46,613 nt of DNA from an uncultured Desulfobulbaceae bacterium (GTDB lineage Bacteria > Desulfobacterota > Desulfobulbia > Desulfobulbales > Desulfocapsaceae), in NCBI GenBank assembly GCA_937132035.1, contig CAKZOA010000141.1:1-46613 (forward strand). The letters are read 5' to 3'. Of the stretch, positions 37,068-46,613 are shown piece after piece. The notes beneath the pieces are model-generated. The model was given only the letters and a program-made list of their open reading frames with translations. It was not told the DNA's origin and made no database searches. Positions within the stretch are counted from its first letter, which is position 1; each line of letters begins with the position of its first letter. The translations under genes were made by a program, and so were the position numbers.

Positions 37068-38344
37068 CGCCAGCACATTCGAAAGAAACCCGCGATATGC
37101 TCGGCCGCAAGGGCCTGATGGCCGTCGGCCAGGCCAGGGAGTTGCTCCTTGAACGTCTGCAGTACACAGTCGATTCGGAGACACTGCCGCTTGATGAGGC
37201 TTTGGGACGCATTACCGCTATCGATATTTGCGCCCCGGAAGATCTTCCGGCCCATCCCCGTTCGACCATGGATGGGTATGCAGTCATCGCCGCCGATACC
37301 TTCGGCGCCTCGGAATCTATGCCCTGCTATCTCGATGTCACCGGTGAAGTTGTCATGGGCGAAATACCCGACCAGACCGTTCATCGAGGTACCTGTCTGC
37401 GTATCGCCACCGGCGGTCTCTTGCCCGAAGGCGCTGACAGCGTCGTTATGTTCGAACACAGCGTACCCGTGGATGCCACGCTCGTCGAGATAGTCAAAGG
37501 CGTCGGTGCCGGCAGCAATGTCATCGGTAGAGGCGACGACATAGAAAGGGGCCAGGTCGCCGTGAGTGCCGGTCGGTCTCTCCGCCCCCAGGAGCTTGGT
37601 CTTTTGGCAGGCCTGGGTCTCAAGGAGATAGCCGTCCGCAGAAAGCCTCGATTCGGCATAGTCTCAACCGGTGATGAAATCGTTGCCTACGGCACGACGC
37701 CTCCCCCGGGAAAGATACGCAATATAAACACCATCACCCTGGCAAGCCAGGCCAGAAAGCTGGGGGCCGAGGTGCGCGACTACGGAATCGTCGCCGACAC
37801 CGTCGAGAGCTTTTTTCCGGCACTCAAAAAGGCGGTGAGCGAAAATGATCTGGTGGTCTTCTCCGGCGGCAGTTCTGTGGGAGCCAGAGATCTCGGAGAG
37901 CAGGCCGTCGATACACTTGGCAGCCCCGGCATCCTCGTCCATGGTGTAGCCCTCAGGCCGGGAAAACCCATACTCATTGGGCTGCACGACAACACCCCTG
38001 TTTTCGGCCTGCCGGGACACCCGGTTTCGGCCATGGTCTGTTTCGATCTTTTCGTCGGCCCGGCCCTTGAAAAGATCGCCGGCATTCGAACAGAGGCATT
38101 GCCGCTTTCACCCTACATAGACGCCCTGCTGGCCCGCAATGTTCCCTCGGCAGCCGGCAGACAGGATATCATCCGCGTACGACTCGACCACAACAGCGCC
38201 GCCGGCCAGATCAGGGCATTTCCTGTTCTCGGTAAATCCGGCGCCATATCCACGCTTTCCAGAGCCCATGGCTATATTATAGTCGATGAGGACCTGCAGG
38301 GCGTAAGCGAAAATTCCCAGGTAAAGGTGTATCTGTATCAATGA
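37064..38344 (+). CDS. moeA: molybdopterin molybdotransferase MoeA
   Basis: HPRSTMDGYAVIAADT, IATGGLLPEGADSVVM, FGIVSTGDEIV, FSGGSSVGARD, GLPGHPVSAMVCFD. Confidence 0.95.
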   Translation: MTPAHSKETRDMLGRKGLMAVGQARELLLERLQYTVDSETLPLDEALGRITAIDICAPEDLPAHPRSTMDGYAVIAADTFGASESMPCYLDVTGEVVMGEIPDQTVHRGTCLRIATGGLLPEGADSVVMFEHSVPVDATLVEIVKGVGAGSNVIGRGDDIERGQVAVSAGRSLRPQELGLLAGLGLKEIAVRRKPRFGIVSTGDEIVAYGTTPPPGKIRNINTITLASQARKLGAEVRDYGIVADTVESFFPALKKAVSENDLVVFSGGSSVGARDLGEQAVDTLGSPGILVHGVALRPGKPILIGLHDNTPVFGLPGHPVSAMVCFDLFVGPALEKIAGIRTEALPLSPYIDALLARNVPSAAGRQDIIRVRLDHNSAAGQIRAFPVLGKSGAISTLSRAHGYIIVDEDLQGVSENSQVKVYLYQ

Positions 38345-40266
38345 GCGTAAAAAATATCTATGTCAGCAATACCCCGCTGCCCAAAGCCAAACAGTTATGG
38401 CATGCAGCACTGAAAGAGCACGGTTTCAGTCACGGTGCGCGTACCGAGACCATTAAGGTCGACGACAGTCTTGGCAGGCTGACGGCGGTAGCGGTCATGG
38501 CCGGGAACTCGTCTCCTTCCTACAATGCCGCCGCCATGGACGGCATTGCCGTCCGTTTTCTTCAGCTCGCCTCCGCAAGTGAAGCACATCCGGTGGTACT
38601 GCAGAAAGAAGACTATGCAGCGGTAAACACAGGGAACGCCCTGCCGGCCGGCTTCGATGCCGTGGTCATGATTGAAGATGTACACATGCTGGACGGCGAC
38701 AAAACGGAACTCACCGCTCCGGCGACACCCTGGCAGCATGTACGTACCATCGGCGAGGATATCGTTGCCACCGAGTTGATCCTTCCCGAAGGCCATCGCA
38801 TCAGGCCGATCGACCAGGGTGCCATGCTCGCCGGCGGCGTCACCGAAGTCGAAGTCCGCTGTCCCCCACAGGCGATGGTTATCCCCACCGGCAGCGAACT
38901 CATCCAGCCAGGGGAAAGCGGGCGCCCCGGACAGATTATCGAATTCAACAGCCGCATCCTCCGAGGCTACCTGCAGAGCTGGGGTGCGCAGGCCGAAACC
39001 AGCCTGCCTGTAAAAGACGATCCCGAATCCCTTAAACAGGCGATCTCCACCGCTGTAGCCGATTATGACCTGGTCATTCTCAATGCCGGCGCCTCCGCCG
39101 GCACCAAGGACTTCACCTCCTCGGTACTGGCGGAACTCGGTGAGGTAGTAGTTCATGGGGTTGCCATAAAACCTGGTAAACCTGTCATTTTGGCTGTTGT
39201 CGACCATACACCTGTGATTGGCCTTCCCGGCTATCCTGTTTCCGCTGTGCTGACCATGCGCCTGTTCGTCGAGGAAATGATAGACGATTATCTGGGCATC
39301 GAGTCTCCCCCCCCCAGGATCATCGAGGCATTGATGTCGCGGCCGGTGTATTCGGCCATGGGCGTCGACCAGTTTGTCAGGGCCACCCTTGGTCGCGTCG
39401 GCGCCAATCTGATGTGTACTCCCTCAGGCAAAGGGGCTGGAGCCGTCATGTCGCTTGTCAGAGGCGACGGCATACTGACCATTCCGGCCGGCAGCGAAGG
39501 CGTCGGCGCCGGCGAGCGGGTGCAGGTGGAGCTGCTCCGGGACCCTTCTGAAATAGAGTCCACCCTGGTAGTGATCGGCAGCCACGACAATGTACTCGAC
39601 CTCATTGCAAATCAGCTGCACAAGAATCGTCCCTCGGTACGCCTGTCCTCTGCTCATGTCGGTTCCATGGGCGGCATCATGGCTATCCGCAGGGGGGAAG
39701 CACATATCGCTGGCTGCCATCTGCTCGACGAACAGACAGGAGAGTATAATGTTTCCTTTATCCAGCGGCTGCTGGCTGGTAAAGCCTTGAAACTGGTTAA
39801 TCTCTGCTACCGTGAGCAGGGTTTCATTGTCAAAAAAGCAAACCCGAAGAATATACATTCTTTCAGAGACATCGCCGACCATGGACTGACCTTCATCAAC
39901 CGCCAGGGCGGCGCCGGCACCAGGCTGCTTACCGATAAGATTCTCAAGGAAGAAGGCGTGCAGCCTTCATCTCTTTACGGCTACGACCATGAGGAATATA
40001 CCCATATGTCCGTAGCGGCGGCGGTGGCCTCAGGCAGCGTCGATGCCGGCATGGGCATCCGGGCCGCGGCCGTGGCTCTCGACCTCGACTTCGTCGCCGT
40101 TGCCGAGGAACGGTATGACCTCATCATCCCCACTGATTTTTACGGCGATGACAAAATAACCGCCCTGCTCAAACTTATTGGCGACGACAGTGATTTCCAT
40201 AACCGAATTACCGCTCTTGGAGGCTACGACCTCCGGGACTGCGGCAGTATCGTCTATGAACAGTAA
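38341..40266 (+). CDS. MoeA-like domain fused to a periplasmic-binding-like C-terminal domain
   Basis: MoeA motifs YNAAAMDGIAV, VIPTGSELI, NAGASAGTKDF, GLPGYPVSAVLT; C-terminal VVIGSHDNVLDLIANQLHKN...AVASGSVDAGMGIRAAA matches the COG1910-type PBP domain. Confidence 0.92.
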   Translation: MSVKNIYVSNTPLPKAKQLWHAALKEHGFSHGARTETIKVDDSLGRLTAVAVMAGNSSPSYNAAAMDGIAVRFLQLASASEAHPVVLQKEDYAAVNTGNALPAGFDAVVMIEDVHMLDGDKTELTAPATPWQHVRTIGEDIVATELILPEGHRIRPIDQGAMLAGGVTEVEVRCPPQAMVIPTGSELIQPGESGRPGQIIEFNSRILRGYLQSWGAQAETSLPVKDDPESLKQAISTAVADYDLVILNAGASAGTKDFTSSVLAELGEVVVHGVAIKPGKPVILAVVDHTPVIGLPGYPVSAVLTMRLFVEEMIDDYLGIESPPPRIIEALMSRPVYSAMGVDQFVRATLGRVGANLMCTPSGKGAGAVMSLVRGDGILTIPAGSEGVGAGERVQVELLRDPSEIESTLVVIGSHDNVLDLIANQLHKNRPSVRLSSAHVGSMGGIMAIRRGEAHIAGCHLLDEQTGEYNVSFIQRLLAGKALKLVNLCYREQGFIVKKANPKNIHSFRDIADHGLTFINRQGGAGTRLLTDKILKEEGVQPSSLYGYDHEEYTHMSVAAAVASGSVDAGMGIRAAAVALDLDFVAVAEERYDLIIPTDFYGDDKITALLKLIGDDSDFHNRITALGGYDLRDCGSIVYEQ

Positions 40267-40327
40267 CCATGTACTTTCAGGATGGTCTACCAAACGAAAC
40301 TCAGAACCTACATGAGGAGAACAAAAA

Positions 40328-42055
40328 ATGACTGACAAGATTTTTCGCATAAACATGACGGATTTGACCACAGCGATCGAAGACGTGCCCGAAGGCTGGG
40401 CTGCTCACGGCGGCCGGGGCTTAACCTCAACCGTCGTTGCCGCCGAGGTACCACCGCTTTGCCACCCGCTGGGACCGAACAATAAACTGGTTATCGCCCC
40501 CGGCCTGCTCTCCGGAACTGCAGCCGCCAACTCCGGACGTATCTCGATAGGCGCCAAAAGCCCGCTGACCGGTACCATCAAGGAATCCAATGCCGGTGGA
40601 ACAGCGGCCCAACTGCTGGCGCGCTGCCACTGCAAGGCCATCATCATAGAGGGCCAGCCCCAGGCAGGAAAGTGGTACAACATATCCATCTCTCCGGGGG
40701 CGGTCTCCATCAACGAGGAAACCGAAACCATCGGTAAAGGCAATTTCGCCACGGCGGAAATACTCAAAAACCGATTCGAAGGCAAACCGGGCTTCATTGC
40801 CATCGGTCCAGCCGGCGAGATGAAAATGTCGGCTGCCAACATTTCCGTCAAAGACCCTGATTTTCGAATGCGCAGCGCCGGTCGCGGCGGCCTCGGTGCA
40901 GTCATGGGTTCCAAGGGCGTTAAATTCATCTCCATCGATCCTCAGGACGGCAAGGTTGAAATCGCCGAGCCCGAAGCCTTCAAAGAGGCTAATCGGGTTT
41001 TCGTCAAGGCCCTTGCCAATCATCCCATCAGCCAGGGTCTGGGCCAGTACGGCACCAACGTTTTGGTGAATATCATCAACGAATCCGGAGGTCTTCCCAC
41101 CAAGAACTTCACCCTCGGCCAGTTCGAAGGCCATGAGAAGATATCGGGTGAGACAATGTATGAGAGAATCCAGGAACGCGGCGGCAAGCCCAAGCATGGT
41201 TGCCATCCGGGATGTGTCATCCAGTGTTCCCAGATCTACAACGACGCCAACAATCAATACAAGACTTCCGGCTTTGAATATGAATCTATCTGGGCCATGG
41301 GTGCCGACTGCTGCGTCGACGACCTCGATCAGATTGCCGAGGCCGACAGTATCATGGATGATCTGGGAATCGACTCCATTGAAACATCAGTTGCGATGGG
41401 TGTTGCCATGGAGGCCGGCGTACTTGAGTTCGGTGATGGTGAGGGCATATGCAGAATTCTGCGCGATGAAGTCGGTAAGGGTACCGGCATGGGACGCCTC
41501 ATCGGCGGGGGTGCGGGCATGGTGGGCCAGATCTATGGCGTTGCCAGAGTGCCAGTTGTTAAAAACCAGGCGATCCCCGCCTACGATCCCCGGGCCATCA
41601 AGGGCATCGGCATCACCTACGCAACTTCAACCATGGGTGCCGACCACACCATGGGCTACTCCATCGCCACCAATATCCTCAACGTCGGTGGCTCGGTCGA
41701 CCCTCTCTCCAAGGAAGGCCAGGTGGAACTTTCCAGAAACCTGCAGATCGCCACGGCTGCCATCGACTCCACCGGCATGTGCCTTTTTATCGCTTTCGCC
41801 GCCCTCGACGACGAAACCTGCCTGCCGGCCCTGATCGACCTGATCAACGCCAGGTTCGGCCTGAAGCTCACCGGCGACGACGTCGTCAACCTCGGAAAAT
41901 ACATTCTGAAGACCGAAAAGGCCTTCAATGAAGCCGCCGGTTTCAGCAAGCAAGACGACAGACTGCCTGAGTTTTTCTCCATTGAGAAACTCCCTCCGCA
42001 CAATGTGGTCTGGGATTTCAGCGGTGAGGAGATCGACAGTTTCTGGGACTTCTAA
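40328..42055 (+). CDS. aldehyde ferredoxin oxidoreductase (AOR) family tungsto/molybdopterin enzyme
   Basis: RISIGAKSPLTGTIKESNAGG, MRSAGRGGLGAVMGSKGVK, GCHPGCVIQCS, DSTGMC. Confidence 0.94.
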   Translation: MTDKIFRINMTDLTTAIEDVPEGWAAHGGRGLTSTVVAAEVPPLCHPLGPNNKLVIAPGLLSGTAAANSGRISIGAKSPLTGTIKESNAGGTAAQLLARCHCKAIIIEGQPQAGKWYNISISPGAVSINEETETIGKGNFATAEILKNRFEGKPGFIAIGPAGEMKMSAANISVKDPDFRMRSAGRGGLGAVMGSKGVKFISIDPQDGKVEIAEPEAFKEANRVFVKALANHPISQGLGQYGTNVLVNIINESGGLPTKNFTLGQFEGHEKISGETMYERIQERGGKPKHGCHPGCVIQCSQIYNDANNQYKTSGFEYESIWAMGADCCVDDLDQIAEADSIMDDLGIDSIETSVAMGVAMEAGVLEFGDGEGICRILRDEVGKGTGMGRLIGGGAGMVGQIYGVARVPVVKNQAIPAYDPRAIKGIGITYATSTMGADHTMGYSIATNILNVGGSVDPLSKEGQVELSRNLQIATAAIDSTGMCLFIAFAALDDETCLPALIDLINARFGLKLTGDDVVNLGKYILKTEKAFNEAAGFSKQDDRLPEFFSIEKLPPHNVVWDFSGEEIDSFWDF

Positions 42056-42279
42056 TGAATGTAGAGGTCAAACTTTTCGCCTATTTCCGGGACAACCGCT
42101 TCAAGGTAAAAAACTTTACTTTCGAAGAGGCTGTCCCGGTCAGCCATGTGCTCGACCACCTGGGCATCAACGCCGACGAAGTCGGCGTGACCATGGTCAA
42201 TGGCCGTCACTGCCGGCTCGACACCCATCTGCAACCCGATGATTCACTGGGGATTTTTCCCATGATAGGCGGTGGTTAA
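42055..42279 (+). CDS. MoaD/ThiS-family sulfur carrier protein
   Basis: 74 aa beta-grasp-like protein ending FPMIGGG; start overlaps the AOR stop. Confidence 0.88.
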   Translation: MNVEVKLFAYFRDNRFKVKNFTFEEAVPVSHVLDHLGINADEVGVTMVNGRHCRLDTHLQPDDSLGIFPMIGGG

Positions 42280-42436
42280 GGGGACGTCATCGGATAGGAA
42301 AAGGCTGAAGACAAGGGTGAATCGGACCGGATCCAACCACTAATGTTCGCTTGGCAGGAACTGCAACAGCTTCCTCTTTCTCCTTGAGGTGCTTGTGTTT
42401 CTACCTGTACATATCTGAGTCAGGAAAAATACATAT

Positions 42437-43591
42437 ATGGATTTCTTGCACAAGACCGTTCTCGACTGCCGTAGTCGCTCCACCAATGATGACGACCTCA
42501 TAGAAAACCTGACGAAATACGCCCAACAGCACGGCCCGCCAATGTTCCAGGCGATTTTCCATATTTTTGCAAGCCTCGACTTGTCGCCGCAACTCGCGGA
42601 GGACTACTGGTATGATGTTCTTTTGCACCGGCAGTCTATGGTCAAAAAGCTCGGCCGGAAAATTGACTTCATTCCCTGTCTGTACGACTACCTTGCCGCC
42701 TCTCCCCATCCCTTGACAAACCCGCGACTGGTCGATGAAAAGGCCTACTCGCGGGTCATAATGGGAACCACTCACGACGGGCTGACCGCGATTTATAATC
42801 GCCACTATTTTGACGAAGCCCTGGAACAGGCGGTTTCCTCCGCCAAGAGGTATGGCAACGATGTCTCTCTGCTCTTTCTCGATATAGATGATTTTAAGGA
42901 TATCAACGACACCTACGGCCACCGGTACGGAGATACCATACTCCAGCAGGTCGCCGGAATAATCGAGAGTGAAAAACGGGAAAGCGACATAGCCGCCCGC
43001 TATGGTGGTGAGGAGTTTGTTCTGCTGATGCCGCACACGGAAAGCATTCACGCCTTTATTCTTGCCGAACGCATCCGGGTCAGTATCGAAAAAAACGTTG
43101 TCGGCATCGAGGATAAGCCGGTGGAAGTGACCATAAGCGGAGGCCTCGCCGCTTTCCCGCAGAACAGCGACACGTCCTCGCAGCTTGTCCACCATGCCGA
43201 CAGTGCTCTCTACCTTGCCAAAGGTGCAGGAAAGAATATCATATGTCTGTATAAAGAAGAGAAGAGACGGTATCTCCGTGTCAAATACAAGGAACCGGTG
43301 AAAATCAAGGAGCTCGGTTTCGAATCTTCGCCGACCTTTGCCGGGACGAGTAAAGATATCTGCATAGGCGGCATTCTCTTCGAGAACAACGTCCCCCTGC
43401 CCATCGGCTCGAGAATTCAGGTAAACCTGCCTATACAGAAGGGCAAACCGCTGCTTCTCATAGGAACCGTGATCCGTGTCGAGGCGTATGCGGACAATCT
43501 TTTCGATATAGGAATGTCCATCTCCTTTAAGGAAATGGAAAAAATTGCCAGCAGTGAAATTGCCAATTTTCTCCAGAATACACTCTCGTAG
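42437..43591 (+). CDS. diguanylate cyclase (GGDEF) with C-terminal PilZ domain
   Basis: DGLTAIYNRHYFDEAL, FLDIDDFKDINDTYGH, YGGEEF active-site motif; C-terminal EKRRYLRVKYKEPV...DICIGGILF PilZ-like. Confidence 0.93.
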   Translation: MDFLHKTVLDCRSRSTNDDDLIENLTKYAQQHGPPMFQAIFHIFASLDLSPQLAEDYWYDVLLHRQSMVKKLGRKIDFIPCLYDYLAASPHPLTNPRLVDEKAYSRVIMGTTHDGLTAIYNRHYFDEALEQAVSSAKRYGNDVSLLFLDIDDFKDINDTYGHRYGDTILQQVAGIIESEKRESDIAARYGGEEFVLLMPHTESIHAFILAERIRVSIEKNVVGIEDKPVEVTISGGLAAFPQNSDTSSQLVHHADSALYLAKGAGKNIICLYKEEKRRYLRVKYKEPVKIKELGFESSPTFAGTSKDICIGGILFENNVPLPIGSRIQVNLPIQKGKPLLLIGTVIRVEAYADNLFDIGMSISFKEMEKIASSEIANFLQNTLS

Positions 43592-43758
43592 AAGTGTATC
43601 CGAGAAATGCATTTTTGTTAGAGTACGACGTTTGCAGAAAAGCTGGCACCACCATCAACGCAGGGCAGGGGGCGGTGCTTTTCTCAGTCCGCTGCCGATG
43701 TTATTGCTCGGGCGATCGCTATCAGCCCCTATCGACACCAACGAAGGAGAACACCATT

Positions 43759-44031
43759 ATGTCGACAGTTCACGCCCGCATCGAAGGACGGGTACAGGGT
43801 GTATTTTTTCGCGACTCCACCCGGCGCCAGGCAGAAAAATTAAACCTTACCGGTTGGGTGCAGAATATGGCCGACGGGAGTGTCGAAGCCGTCTTCCAGG
43901 GAAAAATCGAGAATGTCGAGGCCATGAAAACCTGGCTTGGCGACGGTTCACCTCAAGCCGATGTTTCCCGGGTCGAGATACAGCAGCTGGACGGCGAACA
44001 GCAATTTAGCGAATTCCAAATCCGCTATTAA
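43759..44031 (+). CDS. acylphosphatase
   Basis: HARIEGRVQGVFFRDSTRRQAEKLNLTGWVQNMADGSVEAVFQG; start moved to the ATG at 43759. Confidence 0.95.
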   Translation: MSTVHARIEGRVQGVFFRDSTRRQAEKLNLTGWVQNMADGSVEAVFQGKIENVEAMKTWLGDGSPQADVSRVEIQQLDGEQQFSEFQIRY

Positions 44032-44043
44032 AGCCGAAAACAT

Positions 44044-45657
44044 ATGACCACTCTGCTGCAGATCGACAACCTCAATACCTGGTTCGAGCTCGACTCATCC
44101 TCTGAAGAATCCGCTTACGCGCACATCCTCAAAAACATACGCTTTTCCGTTGGCCTCGGTGAGACCGCCGCCCTCGTCGGAGAGTCGGGATCGGGAAAGA
44201 CGGTGACGGCCCTGTCAATACTGCGTCTGCTCGAACAAATCAGTTCAGTCAGGCAGACAGGATCTATCGAGCTCGAGGGCAAAGACATTTTCGCCATGGA
44301 CAGCGAACAGATACGATCGCTGCGAGGAAACACCGTGGCAATGATTTTCCAGGAACCGATGACCTCGCTCAACCCCGTCTATACCATCGGCAACCAACTG
44401 ATCGAACCACTGATGCTGCACCGGAAAATGTCCAAAGCCGAAGCCCTGGAGGAAGCCACCGCCCTGCTGGAGCGTACCGGCATCCCGCGTCCCGATGAAC
44501 GCCTCGGCACTTATCCTCATCAGCTTTCCGGCGGTCAGAGGCAGAGGGTGATGATTGCCATGGCCATAGCCTGTAGGCCGAAGCTGTTGCTTGCCGACGA
44601 ACCGACCACGGCCCTCGACGTTACCGTCCAGGCGCAGATTCTTGAACTCCTCAAAGACCTGCAGCAGGAATACAACATGGCCATCCTTCTCATCACCCAT
44701 AACCTGCCGATGGTCAAAAAGATAGCCGACAACGTCTATATCATGCGAAGCGGAGAGATCGTCGAACGCGGCACGGTTCAGCAGATATTCGCCTCTCCCG
44801 AACACCATTATACCCAAAAACTGCTCCATTCGATCCCCTCTGGCAGTCCACCTCCGAAAACAACCCGATCCCCGTTTGTCAGCACCTCCGGTCTTAAGTG
44901 TCACTTTACCCTCAAAGGTGGGCGCAAAAGCCTGTTTACCAGATCCATGAACACCATCAAGGCGGTGGATAACATCAGCCTCACCATCGCCGAGGGCTCC
45001 ACCTGCGGCATAGTGGGAGAATCAGGCTCGGGTAAAACCACTCTCGGACTGGCCATTCTCCGACTCGTCCGCAGCACCGGCGCCATTGAGCTCAATGGCC
45101 ACAGGCTCGACGGCCTCAAGAATCGAGAGCTCCGTCCCTTGCGCAGCCAGATGCAACTTGTGTTTCAGGATCCATTCTCCTCCCTTTCGCCGCGACTGAC
45201 AGTAGAAGATATCATCGCCGAAGGGCTGCTGGTGCATGCGCCACATATTGATAAAAGGCAAAGGCGCAAAGCGGTCATGGATATACTTCAAGAGGTGGGG
45301 CTCGATGCCGATACCGCCCTTCGCTATCCTCACGAATTTTCCGGCGGACAACGACAGCGGATCGCCATCGCCAGAGCGGTTATTCTACATCCACGCTTCC
45401 TTGTCCTCGATGAACCGACATCCGCCCTGGACATGACCATCCAGGCACAGATAATCGCTCTGCTTTCCGATCTTCAGAAAAAGTACAACATGACCTACCT
45501 CTTTATTTCCCACGATCTGCTTGTGGTGAGGGCAATGGCCGATCAGATAGTCGTCATGCGGGATGGGGTTATTGTCGAGGAAGGGCCGGCGGAAAAGGTT
45601 TTCACTGCACCGCAGCATGAATATACCCAGAGTCTTTTCCGGGCTACTCTCGGCTGA
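44044..45657 (+). CDS. fused dipeptide/oligopeptide ABC transporter ATPase (DppD-DppF type)
   Basis: Two Walker A sites (GESGSGKT x2), two [16 protein letters not shown] signatures, two Walker B sites. Confidence 0.95.
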   Translation: MTTLLQIDNLNTWFELDSSSEESAYAHILKNIRFSVGLGETAALVGESGSGKTVTALSILRLLEQISSVRQTGSIELEGKDIFAMDSEQIRSLRGNTVAMIFQEPMTSLNPVYTIGNQLIEPLMLHRKMSKAEALEEATALLERTGIPRPDERLGTYPHQLSGGQRQRVMIAMAIACRPKLLLADEPTTALDVTVQAQILELLKDLQQEYNMAILLITHNLPMVKKIADNVYIMRSGEIVERGTVQQIFASPEHHYTQKLLHSIPSGSPPPKTTRSPFVSTSGLKCHFTLKGGRKSLFTRSMNTIKAVDNISLTIAEGSTCGIVGESGSGKTTLGLAILRLVRSTGAIELNGHRLDGLKNRELRPLRSQMQLVFQDPFSSLSPRLTVEDIIAEGLLVHAPHIDKRQRRKAVMDILQEVGLDADTALRYPHEFSGGQRQRIAIARAVILHPRFLVLDEPTSALDMTIQAQIIALLSDLQKKYNMTYLFISHDLLVVRAMADQIVVMRDGVIVEEGPAEKVFTAPQHEYTQSLFRATLG

Positions 45658-45680
45658 ACTTTCACCGCCACGAGTGATGT

Positions 45681-45705
45681 GTCTATCGGCAGACTACCGA
45701 TAGAC
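45681..45705. terminator. candidate hairpin between convergent genes
   Basis: GTCTATCGG-cagacta-CCGATAGAC 9-bp perfect stem; no strong U-tract. Confidence 0.55.
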
Positions 45706-45739
45706 GAGAGTCGGGCAAAAGGTGTTCGACCTCTTTCTG

Positions 45740-46603
45740 TCAGTCGCGCTGCAGAGTGGACTTCATCCAGCTGAGTACGGCGGTGAGGTAACTTCCCTTC
45801 CTTGAATCCTGCTCCGTTGAAAACAAGCCCAGTTCAGTGAACAGGGAAAGGTTCCAGAGAGAGCCTCCGAGTCCTTCGTGCAGAAGAATCAGTTCTGCGT
45901 GCTGCAAAGCGAGGATGGTATCCTTCTGGCTGTCGCGGGAGAAAAAGGTGACATTGCCGTCCTGGGAAACAGCAATGGCAATGGAACCTGGCTGGTCATA
46001 GGCAAACTGGGCTGCCGACTGGTGTCTGGTCCCGCTGAGGTCGGAGAACTGACCGCTGCTTTCTCCGCTGCCGGTAAAGGGGTTTACCAGGCGCAGTTGC
46101 GCCAGTGTTCCCTTGATATTCACCGGTACTATTTTGGCGCCAAAACAATAGACAAATCTATCATAGGTCATAACCAGCGCCCCATCGACCGCCGTCAATC
46201 TGGCAATTCTGTTGCACTGCTGCTGCACCTGCCCCCATGACTTCATCAAGTCCTTCTGCTGCGGCAAACTCAGCTCATTTACAATGTTGTCAATATTTTC
46301 GGCACCGGAACCGGCAGCCGTCGATGCTCTGGAAGACAGGGCATCGGCGTCAAGAAAATTCGCCCCTCCGGTATATTTGATCGGCGCCTCGATGGACGAC
46401 ATCCAGTTTTTGTTCTCCGCGGCGACCAGCACCGTGCCGCCCCTGCCATGAACCCGCATCTGTTGGGCTATTTTTAACAAAGCATTATAGCGCAGCAGAT
46501 TGAAAAGCCGGGTTTCACCCGATTGTGCCTGCCCGGCTATTTTCGGGATGAGGCTGCACATTGCCTTGCTCTGATCGAGGAATTCGGCGCGGTTGCCGGT
46601 CAC
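45740..46603 (-). CDS. DisA_N/DAC-like domain protein (putative nucleotide sensor or diadenylate cyclase-like), 5' end probably outside the window
   Basis: DGALVMTYDRFVYCFGAKI...LSGTRHQSAAQFAYDQPGSIAIAVSQDGNVTFF resembles the DGA and RHR blocks; listed start is GTG and the frame is open to the edge. Confidence 0.72.
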   Translation of the reverse strand: MTGNRAEFLDQSKAMCSLIPKIAGQAQSGETRLFNLLRYNALLKIAQQMRVHGRGGTVLVAAENKNWMSSIEAPIKYTGGANFLDADALSSRASTAAGSGAENIDNIVNELSLPQQKDLMKSWGQVQQQCNRIARLTAVDGALVMTYDRFVYCFGAKIVPVNIKGTLAQLRLVNPFTGSGESSGQFSDLSGTRHQSAAQFAYDQPGSIAIAVSQDGNVTFFSRDSQKDTILALQHAELILLHEGLGGSLWNLSLFTELGLFSTEQDSRKGSYLTAVLSWMKSTLQRD

Positions 46604-46613
46604 GGCGGCAATA

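Noticed and set aside
38395-39207. 270-aa minus-strand ORF
   Set aside because: Antisense to the MoeA-PBP fusion gene.
40427-41257. 276-aa minus-strand ORF
   Set aside because: Antisense to the AOR gene.
42401-43612. 403-aa minus-strand ORF
   Set aside because: Fully antisense to the GGDEF-PilZ gene, which has clear motifs; no family resemblance.

Overview
This 46.6 kb window looks like ordinary bacterial chromosome, with gene content resembling an anaerobic Desulfobacterota-type genome (inference from gene content only). No rRNA, CRISPR array, IS element or phage module was found. Recognisable blocks, left to right: a partial FlgO-like gene; Crp/Fnr regulator; dinB; sppA; a FecCD-type permease plus ATPase pair; an 11.3 kb minus-strand catabolic operon (DeoR regulator, PanB-like, LarA-like, TRAP P/Q/M, second LarA-like, DUF1537 kinase, PdxA-like, IlvD/Edd dehydratase); tRNA-Thr(CGT); rlpA; trpE-G-D-C-F; rpsT; a cyclic-nucleotide-binding/DUF4388 protein; a minus-strand operon of S4-domain protein, stand-alone IMP cyclohydrolase, purN, pyrR and a U32 peptidase; folE2; darP; gpmI; an operon of an unknown protein, two moeA genes, an AOR-family oxidoreductase and a MoaD-like carrier; a GGDEF-PilZ protein; acylphosphatase; a fused peptide-ABC ATPase; and a partial DisA_N-like protein. 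The strongest candidate for an undescribed system is the 8.2-19.5 kb operon. I propose it imports and epimerises four-carbon sugar acids, then degrades them by two routes: kinase/PdxA to DHAP + CO2, and dehydratase/PanB-like retro-aldol to pyruvate + a C1 unit. The second candidate is the AOR/MoaD/double-MoeA operon with a co-translated unknown protein. All family names come from reading the translations; no database search was run.
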